Part shown: piece after piece, positions 1-18,687 of the stretch | How the letters are laid out: every line of letters starts with the position of its first letter | How positions within the stretch are numbered: the stretch's first letter is position 1 | From: Hyphomicrobiales bacterium | GTDB lineage: Bacteria; Pseudomonadota; Alphaproteobacteria; Rhizobiales; Rhizobiaceae | DNA: 64,000 bases | NCBI GenBank assembly: GCA_900469625.1 | Contig: UBXV01000019.1 | Span: 1-64,000, forward strand | Reading direction: 5' to 3' | Made by a program: the position numbers and the translations under genes | The notes under the pieces: model-generated | Database searches by the model: none | The model's input: only the letters and a program-made list of their open reading frames with translations | What the model was told of the DNA's origin: nothing

Positions 1-9605
<9,605 letters not shown>

Positions 9606-11090
9606 ATGGGTTCAAGCAACGACACGGATACGGCCAAGCGGACCATCCGGCTGAACGTCAGCCGACCTGCCGCCATGAGAAACCTGCTGTCGACGTTCAA
9701 GCGGCTGCGCCTGGAAGTCCAGTTCATCATCATCGCATCCTTCGTCGTCGTCGCTCTGATGATCGCGCTGGCGATCTGGACAACGAACCGCCTGGAGAAG
9801 ACCGTCTTCAACAGCGTCGGCTCGCTCGGCGCCGCCTATCTCCAGACATTCGTCGCGCCGCTGATCTCGGAAGAGGACATCAGGCGCGGCGTGTTGCCGC
9901 CTGTTGTCGAGGACAAGCTCAAACAATTGCTCGGCACCAGTGCACTTGGCCAGCATGTCCACGAACTGAAGATTTGGGCGCCGGATGGCAGCCTGATGTA
10001 TTCGACCTCGGGCAAGACGATCGACGAGAAGGTCGTCTTCGACGAACTGCAGCACGCCCTCAAGGGCGAGATCATGGTTTCGCGCACGCTGATCGAGAAA
10101 CACGAATATACCGGCGAAGAACAGCGCGGCATGTATATCGAAGTCTACGCCCCGCTGGTACGGGACGAGGCGGGCAAGGTTCTGCTGGTCGGCGAATTCT
10201 ACGAGCGCCCCGACTTTCTGCTGGGCGAGCTTTCGACCGCCTGGCGCGAGACGATCAGCATCGTCCTGTTCCTATCGGTCCCGATGCTGGCGCTCCTTTT
10301 CCTGATCGTGCGCAGCGGCAGCCTGCTGATCGACCGTCAACATGCCGCCATCAGACACAGCCTGAAGCGGGCGCTGGAGCTGTCCAACCAGAACCGACGG
10401 CTACGGGGAGCCGCAGAAACGGCCCGGCTCGAGGCCGGCAAGCTGAACGAGATGATCCTCGATCAGATCGGCACCGATCTGCACGACGGCCCGGTACAGC
10501 TGCTGACATTGCTCAAGCTGAAGCTGAGCGACATGGCCGCGCAGCCGAGCGGGGGCGAGCCCCAGGTCAGCCGTCAGGATGTCGGCAAGCTGGTCAATAC
10601 CGTCACGACGGTGCTCGAGGAACTGAGGAACATTTCGAGCGATCTGGTGCTGCCGGAGCTCGACGATATGTCGCTCAACGACACCATCCAGCTTGCAGTC
10701 AGGCGGCACGTGGATCTGATCGGCCGCGAGGTCGATGTCGTCGGGCTGATCGCAGCGCAGACGGCCGACGCGCACCTCAACATCTGCGTCTATCGCTTCA
10801 TCCAGGAAGCCTTGATGAACAGCGAGCGGCATGCGCCTGCCAACCGCCAGCATCTGCGCTACGGCATGCGCCACAATCGGCTGTTCATCACGGTGGCGGA
10901 CGTGGGCACGGCGGCGTCGGTTTCTACGACGCCGCGCAGCAATGGCCGCAGCGGACTGGGCACGATCACCCAGAAGCGGCGCATCCGTGCCTTTGGCGGC
11001 CGCATGCGCACCATCCGCCGGCCGAACGGGACCGTGGTGACGGCGGTTCTACCGCTCGATCACAGCGGCAGCCTGTCGGAGCACCGATAG
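9606..11090 (+). CDS. NarL/DegS-type membrane sensor histidine kinase
   Basis: This is a 494-residue sensor kinase of the HisKA_3 class. An N-terminal membrane segment (about 40-58) and a second one (about 215-236) enclose a periplasmic sensing region of about 155 residues. The dimerisation box contains DLHDGPVQ with phospho-acceptor His293. An N-box-like stretch (FIQEALMNSERHA) and a G-box-like GLGTITQKRRIRAFGG follow, as in NarX/DegS kinases. The likely partner is the response regulator encoded convergently just downstream. The ATG at 9606 has a weak ribosome site; a start at the Met near 9675 is possible. The signal sensed is unknown. The only obvious large structural gene next to the pair is the divergent RTX peroxidase, so control of that gene is a reasonable but untested idea. 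Confidence 0.85.
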   Translation: MGSSNDTDTAKRTIRLNVSRPAAMRNLLSTFKRLRLEVQFIIIASFVVVALMIALAIWTTNRLEKTVFNSVGSLGAAYLQTFVAPLISEEDIRRGVLPPVVEDKLKQLLGTSALGQHVHELKIWAPDGSLMYSTSGKTIDEKVVFDELQHALKGEIMVSRTLIEKHEYTGEEQRGMYIEVYAPLVRDEAGKVLLVGEFYERPDFLLGELSTAWRETISIVLFLSVPMLALLFLIVRSGSLLIDRQHAAIRHSLKRALELSNQNRRLRGAAETARLEAGKLNEMILDQIGTDLHDGPVQLLTLLKLKLSDMAAQPSGGEPQVSRQDVGKLVNTVTTVLEELRNISSDLVLPELDDMSLNDTIQLAVRRHVDLIGREVDVVGLIAAQTADAHLNICVYRFIQEALMNSERHAPANRQHLRYGMRHNRLFITVADVGTAASVSTTPRSNGRSGLGTITQKRRIRAFGGRMRTIRRPNGTVVTAVLPLDHSGSLSEHR

Positions 11091-11135
11091 ACGCGAGTAT
11101 ACCGGCGCATGGAAGACGCAGGCATGCATGGCTAA

Positions 11136-11163
11136 AACGCCGCATCCAAGAGAATGCGGCGTT
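11136..11163. terminator. Hairpin between convergent kinase and regulator genes
   Basis: A perfect 10-base inverted repeat (AACGCCGCAT / ATGCGGCGTT, 8-base loop) sits between the two convergent stop codons. Read leftwards it is followed by TTTTAG. It probably ends transcription in one or both directions. Confidence 0.6.
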
Positions 11164-11174
11164 CAAGCCCTGGC

Positions 11175-11855
11175 CTAGTTGACGCGCCGGGGCGCGCTGC
11201 GCTCGCTCGATCCGTCCGGCAACACGTCCAGACGCTGCGCTGCCAGCACCACTTCCACGCGGTTCCTGACGTCGAGTTTCTGCATCAACACCGTCATGTA
11301 GTGCTTGACGGTCTTTTCGCTGATATCAAGACAGGCCGCTATTTCGCGGTTGGTGCTGCCACGCATGAGATGGCGGACGATCTGTTCCTCGCGCAGGCTC
11401 AGGCGCCGTTGTGCCTGGGACCGCCGACGGATTTCCGCTGTTTTCATGGCCATGATGACCTTGGTCGCGAACCCCGCCGTGATGAATGTTTCGCCGTCAT
11501 AGACCGTGCGTATGGCCTCGTGCAGGTCGCTGGCACTGCTGCCTTTCAGCACATAGCCAGAGACGCCGTAGTTCAGAACTTGAATCGCGGTTTCAATGCT
11601 TGAATTTGCGGTGAAGACGATGATCCGCGTGTCCTTGTATTTTTGTGCAACCAGCTCGATCGCCGCAATGGCGTCGCCGGGCATGCTCAAATCGAGCACG
11701 AGAACTTCAGGTGAAAATTCTTCAACTATTTTCAAAGCATCAACCGCGTTTTCGCCCTTAGCGACGATCTCGAGGTCACTTTTTCCAGAATATAAACTGA
11801 CCAGCCCTTCCAGAAGGATCGGATGGTCGTCAACAAATGCAACTGATATCGACAT
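11175..11855 (-). CDS. LuxR/NarL-family response regulator
   Basis: This 226-residue protein has an N-terminal receiver domain with the acidic pair D9-D10, phospho-acceptor D55 (LVLDLSMPG) and the conserved Lys in GYVLKG. A C-terminal LuxR/GerE helix-turn-helix follows (LSLREEQIVRHLMRGSTNRE to about 205). All residues needed for phosphorylation are present. It is convergent with the HisKA_3 kinase at 9606-11090 and is very probably its partner, although being on opposite strands is less usual for such pairs. The roughly 450 bases upstream contain several dyads and may include an autoregulatory site. Confidence 0.88.
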   Translation of the reverse strand: MSISVAFVDDHPILLEGLVSLYSGKSDLEIVAKGENAVDALKIVEEFSPEVLVLDLSMPGDAIAAIELVAQKYKDTRIIVFTANSSIETAIQVLNYGVSGYVLKGSSASDLHEAIRTVYDGETFITAGFATKVIMAMKTAEIRRRSQAQRRLSLREEQIVRHLMRGSTNREIAACLDISEKTVKHYMTVLMQKLDVRNRVEVVLAAQRLDVLPDGSSERSAPRRVN

Positions 11856-12306
11856 GGTCGTTGCTCTCCCTCCGCAACAAACATGCTAGTTCATCGGTTC
11901 GGTGTTTTAAAGAAGACACTTAACTTCTAGTTAATTTAGAAAGCCGCAAAACATCGGTCCTGAGCGCCCGCAAATGCGGGCGTGGCACCGGCTGCCAGGT
12001 AAAAATACTCCCCTCACAATTTAGGGGAAATGACAGGTACAACCTGGGAAAAATCCACCAGAACCGGAAATATTCAATGTTTCCAATAGGCTGCCGATCC
12101 GAAGCCAGATCTGGATGGCGGCGATGGTCCGGGAGCGCCATCGACATGGCCTTTCCGTAACCCTTCTGGATGGATTAGAAGTAAAGCCGAAATATTAGCC
12201 CAAAAATGTTCAAGAAAGCGTCAGCGAATAGCCCGAAAGTACTACCGAATTTTAACCTTTTGCAGCTCATTCGCAGCAACCGAGGGTCGATTGACGGCAA
12301 ACAATT
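11856..12306. promoter_or_regulatory. Dyad-rich intergenic region upstream of the response regulator
   Basis: I see no supportable gene in these 451 bases; a 75-codon open frame on the minus strand has no recognisable features. Three inverted repeats stand out: CGCCCGCA/TGCGGGCG (11965-11982), TCCCCT/AGGGGA (12009-12028) and GGAAA/TTTCC (12066-12084). The region carries the promoter of the leftward response regulator and the end of the leftward GTPase transcript, so the dyads may be operators or termination structures. Confidence 0.5.
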
Positions 12307-13467
12307 CTAGAATTTCATCCCGGGTACAACCAGCGGGTTGTCGGCAAGCGCCTGAGCATCAGGACGATCGATGCGTGGTTTGCCCGTGAACGCGTCGAAA
12401 AGGTCGCGCACGAATGCTTCGCCGAGCCCCTTGGTGATCAGCACCATGCGCGTGCGGCGATCGGTTGGATCCGGCCAGGCAGGGAGCCGCTCCGGCGTGT
12501 GAAAGACATTCTGGACCCCATGCAGGACCAGCGGCCGTTCCGGGTTGTCGGAGACCGCGACGATCGCCTTCATCCGCAACAGCTTCTCGCCGTGGGCCGA
12601 GCGCAGGAGATCGATGAACATGTCGAGCGCCATCGGCTCGATCGGCCTGTCATGCATGATGCTGAACGAGCGAATGTCCGCCCCGTGACGGGTCACGTCG
12701 TGGTGGTGGTGGCCGTGGTGGTGGTGATCGCCATCATGATGATGGTGTTCGTGACCATGATGGTCATGGTCGTGATGACCGTGCTCATGATCCGCCTCGT
12801 CCTGTAGCCAGCGGCCGACGTCGGCGATCTTCGATGCCGGGTCGTAGAGGCCGCACGCGAAGAGTTCGCCCTTCCCCGCCTGCGGACTGTCGCCATCGAT
12901 GAATGGCGCACGCGGATTGAGCGCCCGCAGGTGCGCGCGCAATTCGTCCAGTTGCGTCCGGTCGGCAAGGCCGGACTTGCTGATGACGATGCGATCGGCG
13001 ACCGCGACCTGCTTTACTGCTTCGCCGTGATTGGCAAGCGTCTGCAGGCCGTTGACCGCATCGACCACGGTCACGACGCCATCGAGACGAAAGCTCTGCG
13101 CAATCACCGGATTGCCGATGACCGACTGCAGCACCGGCGCCGGATCGGCAAGTCCGGTGGTTTCGATGACGACGCGCTTCAGCGGCTTGATCCGCCCCGT
13201 CTGCATCCGGTCCATGAGGTCGGCGAGCGTATCCACCAGCTCACCGCGCACCGTGCAGCAAAGGCAGCCGTCGGACAGCTCGATGACGCCGTCGCTCGAG
13301 GCTTCCACCAGCAGGTGGTCGATCGAGACATCGCCGAATTCGTTGATGATGACGGCCGTGTCCGAGAGATCGGGATCCTTCAGCAGCCGGTTCAAAAGCG
13401 TCGTTTTGCCCGCACCGAGAAAGCCGGTGAGGATCGAAACCGGCACCGCCGGCAATGGGCTAACCAT
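12307..13467 (-). CDS. COG0523 (CobW-like) metal-chaperone GTPase with His-rich loop
   Basis: This 386-residue G3E GTPase has a Walker A motif GFLGAGKTT (15-23), the family signature CLCC (68-71), an ETTGLADP switch region and a C-terminal CobW_C domain. A striking His/Asp-rich loop lies at about residues 225-265. That layout is typical of zinc-handling COG0523 proteins (ZNG1/YeiR/ZigA type) that deliver metal to clients, rather than of cobalamin-cluster CobW. The stop codon of the upstream carboxypeptidase gene is 12 bases before this start, so the two are probably co-transcribed. No cobalt or zinc genes are adjacent. The exact metal and client cannot be told from sequence. Confidence 0.88.
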   Translation of the reverse strand: MVSPLPAVPVSILTGFLGAGKTTLLNRLLKDPDLSDTAVIINEFGDVSIDHLLVEASSDGVIELSDGCLCCTVRGELVDTLADLMDRMQTGRIKPLKRVVIETTGLADPAPVLQSVIGNPVIAQSFRLDGVVTVVDAVNGLQTLANHGEAVKQVAVADRIVISKSGLADRTQLDELRAHLRALNPRAPFIDGDSPQAGKGELFACGLYDPASKIADVGRWLQDEADHEHGHHDHDHHGHEHHHHDGDHHHHGHHHHDVTRHGADIRSFSIMHDRPIEPMALDMFIDLLRSAHGEKLLRMKAIVAVSDNPERPLVLHGVQNVFHTPERLPAWPDPTDRRTRMVLITKGLGEAFVRDLFDAFTGKPRIDRPDAQALADNPLVVPGMKF

Positions 13468-13479
13468 GGAAAACTCCGA

Positions 13480-14577
13480 TCAGAGGCTCGGCCGAGGCAC
13501 CGGGATCGGCACATTGGCGACGTCGCCCTGGCCAACCGGATCGGCGCCGGCCTTGGCCAACTTGTCGCCGCTACCGGGGATGAGGCCGGCAAAGGCCAGC
13601 TTCAGCGGGCGGTTGATCTCGTGAATGTAAGGCGAGAGCAGCTTCTGCCGCCCGGCTTCGTCGCGGCCTTCGCTGCGCACCTTGGCGGCGGCTTGCGAGC
13701 AGATCTGCTTGCTGACGTCGGCAACCAGGTCGCGGGTTTCGCCATAGGGGGCGATCTGCACCAGCGAGGGCTTGGCGGTTCCCGACGTGGTCAGCGCCGT
13801 CTGCAGCAGGCGGGCGGATTCGTCGGCCCGGGCGCCCAGGCTATCTTCGCCGAGCACGACCGAAACGACACTGCGGCCATCACGCGTCGCAGAGGAGACC
13901 TGGTTGAAGCCGGAGGCACAGATGAAGCCGGTCTTCATGCCGTCGGCACCTTCGAAACGGCCGATCAGCATGTTGTAGTTGGGATAGTCCTTCTTGCCGG
14001 TGGTAAACCCTTCCAGCGAGAAATAGGAGGCGTATTCCGGGAATTCGCGCTTCAGTGTGATCGCGAGCACCGCGAGGTCGCGCGCCGTGGTGTACTGGCC
14101 GGGGCCCGGCAGGCCGTTGGCATTGACGAAATGCGACGAGGTCATGCCGATGCGCCGCGCCTCGGCGTTCATCCGATCGATGAAGGCGGGCTCGGAGCCA
14201 CCGACGGTTTCGGCGATGGCGACGGCCACATCGTTGGCCGACTTCACCAGCATCATCTTCAGCGCGCTGTCGAGCGTCATTGCCTGGCCGGGCTTGTAGA
14301 ACATCTTGCTCGGCGGCTCGGAGGCGGCGTTCTTGGTCATCACGACAGGGCTCGTCAGCGCCAGCTGCCCCGATTTGATCGCCCTGAATGTGGTATAGGC
14401 CGTCATCAGCTTGGTCAGCGACGCCGGATACCATTTCTGGAAGATGTCCTGGTGCTCGTAGACCTTCAACGTATTGACGTCGACGACGAGCCGCGGATTG
14501 GCAGCCGCAGGCAATGCCATGAGAAGGCTCGCACAGGCTGAAGCGGCAATACCCGCTGCTCTTGCCTTGCCACGCAT
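13480..14577 (-). CDS. dacA: Serine-type D-alanyl-D-alanine carboxypeptidase (penicillin-binding protein 5/6 type)
   Basis: This periplasmic enzyme of peptidoglycan trimming (S11 family) removes the terminal D-Ala from pentapeptide stems. The chosen ATG (14577) gives a clear signal peptide ending around PAAANP and is preceded by AGGA; the frame extends upstream without peptide-like features. The three S11 active-site motifs are visible: SLTK (Ser53/Lys56), SAN (113-115) and KTG (215-217). The length of 365 residues is normal for a short DacA/DacF form without a long C-terminal anchor. The gene is followed after 12 bases by the COG0523 GTPase. Confidence 0.9.
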   Translation of the reverse strand: MRGKARAAGIAASACASLLMALPAAANPRLVVDVNTLKVYEHQDIFQKWYPASLTKLMTAYTTFRAIKSGQLALTSPVVMTKNAASEPPSKMFYKPGQAMTLDSALKMMLVKSANDVAVAIAETVGGSEPAFIDRMNAEARRIGMTSSHFVNANGLPGPGQYTTARDLAVLAITLKREFPEYASYFSLEGFTTGKKDYPNYNMLIGRFEGADGMKTGFICASGFNQVSSATRDGRSVVSVVLGEDSLGARADESARLLQTALTTSGTAKPSLVQIAPYGETRDLVADVSKQICSQAAAKVRSEGRDEAGRQKLLSPYIHEINRPLKLAFAGLIPGSGDKLAKAGADPVGQGDVANVPIPVPRPSL

Positions 14578-14740
14578 GAAAAATCCTGCTGTCACCACCG
14601 TCGTCCTCGAAATTCCGCTGTTGCCTCGTCTCGTTCGGCTATTTAGCCTATATGGCGAGGAGATGGCAAAGCCCATTCGTTGGCGGCTTGGCCAATCCAC
14701 CGCAGATAGATGTGATCGAACAGACCGACAGGACGCACAA

Positions 14741-15904
14741 ATGCCGATTCTCAACCGTGCCGCCGAACTCCAAAACGAAGTCACCGAATGGCGGCGTCAT
14801 CTGCACAAGAACCCCGAGCTCCTGTTCGCGGTGGAAAATACGGCAGCTTTCGTCGAAAATAAACTGAAGGAATTCGGCGTTGACGAAATCGTGACAGGTC
14901 TCGGACAGACCGGCGTCGTCGGCCTGATCAAGGGCAATCTCGGCCCCGGCCGCACCATCGGCCTGCGCGCCGACATGGACGCGCTGCCGATCACCGAAAC
15001 AACCGGCAAGCCCTGGGCATCGGAAACATCGGGCAAGATGCACGCCTGCGGCCATGACGGCCACACGGCCATGTTGCTCGGCGCGGCCAAGTATCTCGCC
15101 GAGACCCGCAACTTCGCCGGCAGCGTCGCCGTCATCTTCCAGCCGGCCGAAGAGGGCGGCGGCGGCGGCAACGAGATGGTCAAGGACGGCATGATGGAGC
15201 GCTTCGACATCGCCGAAGTCTATGGCATGCACAACATGCCGGGCATGCCGGTCGGCCATTTCGGCAGCCGCGTCGGCGCGATCATGGCCTCGACCGACGA
15301 GTTCACCATCACCATCAAGGGCCGCGGCGGCCACGCGGCCCAGCCGCACAAGACGATAGACCCGATCGTCATCGGCACCCAGATCGTCACCGCACTGCAG
15401 ACGATCGCATCGAGAACGGTTGATCCGCTCGCATCCGTCGTCGTCTCGGTGACCAAGTTCAACGCCGGCTTCGCCCACAACGTCATTCCGGAAGAAGCCG
15501 TGCTCGGCGGTACGGTGCGCACGCTGAAACCGGAAGTGCGCGATATCGGCGAGACCCGGATCCGCCTGATCGCCGAAGGCATCGCCGATGTCTATGGCGC
15601 CACCGTCGATGTCTGGTACAGCCGCAACTATCCGGTCACCGTCAACCATGAGGACGAGACGGCTTACGCATTGAAGGCGGCAGCCGACATTGCCGGCGAA
15701 GGCAATGTCCGGCCGTCGCTCGACCCGATGATGGGCGGCGAGGACTTCTCATACATGCTGCTCGCCCGCCCGGGCGCCTTCATCTTCATGGGCAACGGCG
15801 ACACCGCGGGGCTGCACCATCCCGGCTACGACTTCAACGACGAAGCGATCCCGCACGGGATTTCCTATTGGGTTAAACTCGCGGAAACGCGACTTGCCGC
15901 CTGA
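14741..15904 (+). CDS. M20D-family amidohydrolase (hippurate hydrolase / N-acyl-amino-acid amidohydrolase type)
   Basis: This 387-residue metal-dependent amidase belongs to the M20D group, which cleaves N-acyl amino acids or amino-acid conjugates. Seen in the sequence are HACGHDGHTAMLLGA (metal-binding Cys/His), PAEEGGGGG (catalytic Glu pair), YGMHNMPGMPVG, and an insert dimerisation domain with KGRGGHAAQPHK. The ATG at 14741 starts the conserved N-terminus; the open frame extends upstream into the dacA promoter but without homology features. An Lrp/AsnC regulator follows immediately and may be in the same transcript. The substrate cannot be assigned; annotated relatives include hippurate, IAA-amino-acid and N-acetyl-diaminopimelate hydrolases. 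Confidence 0.88.
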   Translation: MPILNRAAELQNEVTEWRRHLHKNPELLFAVENTAAFVENKLKEFGVDEIVTGLGQTGVVGLIKGNLGPGRTIGLRADMDALPITETTGKPWASETSGKMHACGHDGHTAMLLGAAKYLAETRNFAGSVAVIFQPAEEGGGGGNEMVKDGMMERFDIAEVYGMHNMPGMPVGHFGSRVGAIMASTDEFTITIKGRGGHAAQPHKTIDPIVIGTQIVTALQTIASRTVDPLASVVVSVTKFNAGFAHNVIPEEAVLGGTVRTLKPEVRDIGETRIRLIAEGIADVYGATVDVWYSRNYPVTVNHEDETAYALKAAADIAGEGNVRPSLDPMMGGEDFSYMLLARPGAFIFMGNGDTAGLHHPGYDFNDEAIPHGISYWVKLAETRLAA

Positions 15905-15923
15905 GGCGCGGGCGGGAGGCGGC

Positions 15924-16391
15924 ATGATGCATCAGATCGACAAGATAGACCGTAGAATTCTCAACATCCTGCAGGCGGACGGCCGGATCACCAACCTGGA
16001 GCTTGCCGATCGCATCGGCCTGTCGCCGACGGCGACCAGCGAAAGGCTGCGGCGGCTTTTGAAGGAGGGGTATGTTTCCGGATTCGGCGCCCGTCTCGAT
16101 CCGCAGAAGCTCGGCTTCGGTCTGCTGGTCTTCATCGAGGTCATGCTCGACAAGACGACACCCGATGTCTTCGACCAGTTCGCAACCGCCATCAAGCAGG
16201 CGCCGGCCGTGCTCGAGTGTCACATGGTTGCCGGCGGCTTCGACTATCTCGTCAAGACCCGCTTCGAGGATATGGCGGCCTACCGCAACTTCCTCGGACA
16301 GGTGCTGTGGACGCTGCCGGGGGTCAAGGAGACCCGCACCTACGCTGTTATGGAAGAGATCAAGAACGACGGGCCACTGCCGCTCGTCTGA
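15924..16391 (+). CDS. Lrp/AsnC-family transcriptional regulator
   Basis: This is a 155-residue feast/famine regulator. An N-terminal helix-turn-helix (IDKIDRRILNILQADGR, then LADRIGLSPTATSERLRRL) is followed by an AsnC/RAM effector-binding domain with GGFDYLVKTRF. The start is placed at 15924 or the adjacent ATG at 15927, both behind GGGAGG. It lies 19 bases after the amidohydrolase stop and is followed by a strong terminator. It probably responds to an amino acid and may control the amidohydrolase. Confidence 0.88.
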   Translation: MMHQIDKIDRRILNILQADGRITNLELADRIGLSPTATSERLRRLLKEGYVSGFGARLDPQKLGFGLLVFIEVMLDKTTPDVFDQFATAIKQAPAVLECHMVAGGFDYLVKTRFEDMAAYRNFLGQVLWTLPGVKETRTYAVMEEIKNDGPLPLV

Positions 16392-16404
16392 GAGAAAACA
16401 GGAT

Positions 16405-16441
16405 GGCCCCGGGTGCCGATGGCATCCCGGGGCCGTTTTTG
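16405..16441. terminator. Strong rho-independent terminator
   Basis: A GC-rich stem (GGCCCCGGG with CCCGGGGCC, extended by TGCC/GGCA with one bulge) is followed by GTTTTTG. It separates the Lrp gene from the convergent alcohol dehydrogenase gene. Confidence 0.85.
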
Positions 16442-16447
16442 TCAGGC

Positions 16448-17497
16448 TTACGCCGCGTCGAGCGAAGCCATGTCGATGACGAAGCGGTAGCGCACGTCGC
16501 TCTTGACGACCCGCTCATAGGCTTCATTGATCTGCTGGATCCTGATCGTCTCGATCTCCGAGACGATGTCGTGCTCGCCGCAGAAGTCGAGCATTTCCTG
16601 GGTTTCCTTGATCGAGCCGATCATCGAGCCGGAAATGCTGCGACGCGCGGGAACCAGCGCGAAGGCATGCACCGGCACGGCATTTTCCGGGATGCCTACA
16701 AGCACGAAATTGCCGTCGACCTTCAACAGATTGACGTAGGCGTTCCAGTCGATCTCGGCCGCAACCGTGCAGATGATCAGGTCGAACTGGCCCTGAAGCG
16801 CCTTGAAGGTTTCCGGGTCGTTGGTGGCGTAGTAGTGATCGGCACCGAGCTTCAGCCCGTCTTCCTTCTTCGAAAGCGTCTGGCTGAGAACCGTGACATC
16901 GGCGCCCATGGCGTGGGCAAGCTTGACGCCCATGTGGCCGAGACCACCCATGCCGACGATCGCGACCTTCTTGCCGGGACCGGCCTTCCAGTGGCGAAGC
17001 GGCGAATAGAGTGTGATACCGGCGCACAAGAGCGGCGCGGCAGCATCCAGCGGCAGGTTTTCCGGGATCGACAGCACGTAGCCTTCCTTGACGACGATGC
17101 TGTCGGAATAACCGCCCTGGGTCGCGGTCTTGCCGTCCGCTTCGACGCCGTTGTAGGTCACGACCAGGCCCGGCATGTAATGCTCGAGGTCAAGATCGCG
17201 CGTCGCACAGGTGGTGCAGGAATCGACGAAGCAGCCGACGCCCGCGCGGTCGCCCACCTTGAACTTGGTGACCTTGGAGCCGACGGCGGTGACGATACCG
17301 ACGATTTCGTGGCCTGGAACCATCGGGAAGGCCGAGTTGCCCCATTCGTTGCGTGCCTGGTGAATGTCGGAGTGGCAGACGCCGCAATATTTGATGTCGA
17401 TCACCACGTCGTCGTCGCGCGGCTCGCGACGTTCGAAGGTGAAGGGCGTAAGCGGTTTCGACGCGTCGGTCGCCGCATATCCTCTTGCAATGGCCAT
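16448..17497 (-). CDS. NAD(P)-dependent zinc alcohol/aldehyde dehydrogenase (YahK/CAD type)
   Basis: This 349-residue medium-chain dehydrogenase is of the cinnamyl-alcohol-dehydrogenase/YahK group, which reduces aldehydes in the cytoplasm. The catalytic zinc motif CGVCHSD, the GHE motif and the nucleotide-binding [18 protein letters not shown] are clear. The start is taken at ATG 17497 (MAIARGY), with AGGA upstream, rather than 15 bases earlier. The structural zinc loop is unusual: it reads [16 protein letters not shown], so only two of the four usual Cys remain. The gene is divergent from an AraC-type regulator, a pairing also seen with yqhC/yqhD in E. coli, which suggests a role in aldehyde detoxification (inference). 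Confidence 0.9.
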   Translation of the reverse strand: MAIARGYAATDASKPLTPFTFERREPRDDDVVIDIKYCGVCHSDIHQARNEWGNSAFPMVPGHEIVGIVTAVGSKVTKFKVGDRAGVGCFVDSCTTCATRDLDLEHYMPGLVVTYNGVEADGKTATQGGYSDSIVVKEGYVLSIPENLPLDAAAPLLCAGITLYSPLRHWKAGPGKKVAIVGMGGLGHMGVKLAHAMGADVTVLSQTLSKKEDGLKLGADHYYATNDPETFKALQGQFDLIICTVAAEIDWNAYVNLLKVDGNFVLVGIPENAVPVHAFALVPARRSISGSMIGSIKETQEMLDFCGEHDIVSEIETIRIQQINEAYERVVKSDVRYRFVIDMASLDAA

Positions 17498-17596
17498 CAG
17501 TCTGTCCTTCAATTTTGGGAGATGCGATACGGCCGGAGCGTTACCGGCAGACCGCAGGCAGGGACTATGCGTTTGCCAAAGCCGAAAGCGTTATCG

Positions 17597-17628
17597 CGAT
17601 CCTGCAAAGTTTTTGCCCGATCCTGCAA
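17597..17628. promoter_or_regulatory. Pair of 11-base direct repeats, probable AraC-type operator
   Basis: CGATCCTGCAA occurs at 17597-17607 and again at 17618-17628, exactly 21 bases apart, which is two helical turns. It lies between the divergent dehydrogenase and AraC-regulator genes, as expected for the direct-repeat half-sites bound by AraC-family monomers. Confidence 0.65.
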
Positions 17629-17718
17629 GAATGGGAAATGCATAATGGCAATAGCGCTTCGAAGCTCTATCTGAGCATTGCCTCCGAAAAAGCTAAGCCA
17701 CTGGAAAGACCACGGAAT

Positions 17719-18675
17719 ATGACAGACATGCGACAGACTGCCAGACAGGACATGATCGACGTCATTGCCCGGATCACCGGGAAGGACGGAGATCACCGGA
17801 CGGCAATCCCGGGCTTGAGCATCCATCGCCACTCCGGCGATGCGCAGGCCAACTGCGCCGCCTACAAGCCGAGCCTCGCGGTCATCGTCCAGGGCGCCAA
17901 GCGCGTGGTGCTTGGCGACGAGACGCTGATCTACGGTGCATCCGACTATCTCCTGACCTCCATCGACCTTCCGGTCCTGTCGCAGGTCTGCAAAGCGTCG
18001 GTCGAAGAACCCTATCTCAGTTTCGCCTACCAGATCGATACGGCCAAGATCCCGGCCCTGCTCGACTTTTTGGCGCAAGGCCCCCTGTCCGCCGCGGCAT
18101 TGTCCGCACCGGCCTCGCCGCGCGGCATGACCGTCAGCAAGATCACGCCCGACCTCGAGGATGCAGCCCTCCGGCTGCTGCGCCTGCTCGACCGGCCCGA
18201 CGATATCCCGGCACTGCTGCCGCTGGTCGAACAGGAGATCCTCTATCGCCTGGTCACCGGCCCGCATGGCCATCGGCTTCGCCAGATGGCGACCGCCGAG
18301 AGCCAGCCGCATCAGGTCGGCCGCGCGGTCGCCTGGCTGAAGGAGCACTATTCCCGTCCATTGCGCATCGATGATCTGGCAAGCCGCGTCTCCATGAGCG
18401 TCTCTTCCTTGCACCACCATTTCAAGGCGATCACCGCCATGAGCCCGTTGCAATACCAGAAGCAACTCCGGCTGCAGGAGGCGCGACGGCTGATGCTGGA
18501 AGAAAGCCTCGATGCCGGAGATGCCGGCCATCAGGTGGGCTACGAAAGCCAATCACATTTCAGCCGGGAATATGCCCGCCACTTCGGCGAGCCACCGATG
18601 CGCGACATCGGCCGCGTCCGCCGCACCCTGGTCGAGCGCTTCGCCGGCGAGCCGGAGATGCTGAGCGAGGGCTGA
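17719..18675 (+). CDS. AraC-family transcriptional regulator (AraC_N type, YqhC-like)
   Basis: This 318-residue regulator has an N-terminal AraC_binding-type domain (conserved GLSIHRH, PSLAVIVQGAK, Y..SDYLLTS, PVLSQV) and a C-terminal double helix-turn-helix (about 210-305, including ASRVSMSVSSLHHHFKAIT). The N-terminal type is the one found in YqhC-like regulators that respond to aldehydes and activate the adjacent dehydrogenase. The gene is divergent from such a dehydrogenase, and a 21-base-spaced direct repeat lies between them. The start is the ATG at 17719; in-frame starts further upstream would overlap the repeat and are less likely. Confidence 0.87.
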   Translation: MTDMRQTARQDMIDVIARITGKDGDHRTAIPGLSIHRHSGDAQANCAAYKPSLAVIVQGAKRVVLGDETLIYGASDYLLTSIDLPVLSQVCKASVEEPYLSFAYQIDTAKIPALLDFLAQGPLSAAALSAPASPRGMTVSKITPDLEDAALRLLRLLDRPDDIPALLPLVEQEILYRLVTGPHGHRLRQMATAESQPHQVGRAVAWLKEHYSRPLRIDDLASRVSMSVSSLHHHFKAITAMSPLQYQKQLRLQEARRLMLEESLDAGDAGHQVGYESQSHFSREYARHFGEPPMRDIGRVRRTLVERFAGEPEMLSEG

Positions 18676-18687
18676 AGCGAAAGGGTA

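Noticed and set aside
11920-12147. A 75-codon open frame on the minus strand upstream of the response regulator
   Set aside because: It covers the inverted repeats, has no ribosome site and an unlikely residue mix.
12307-13467. Cobalamin-synthesis role (cobW)
   Set aside because: No cobalamin genes are near, and the His-rich loop plus CLCC motif fits the zinc-type COG0523 subgroup better.
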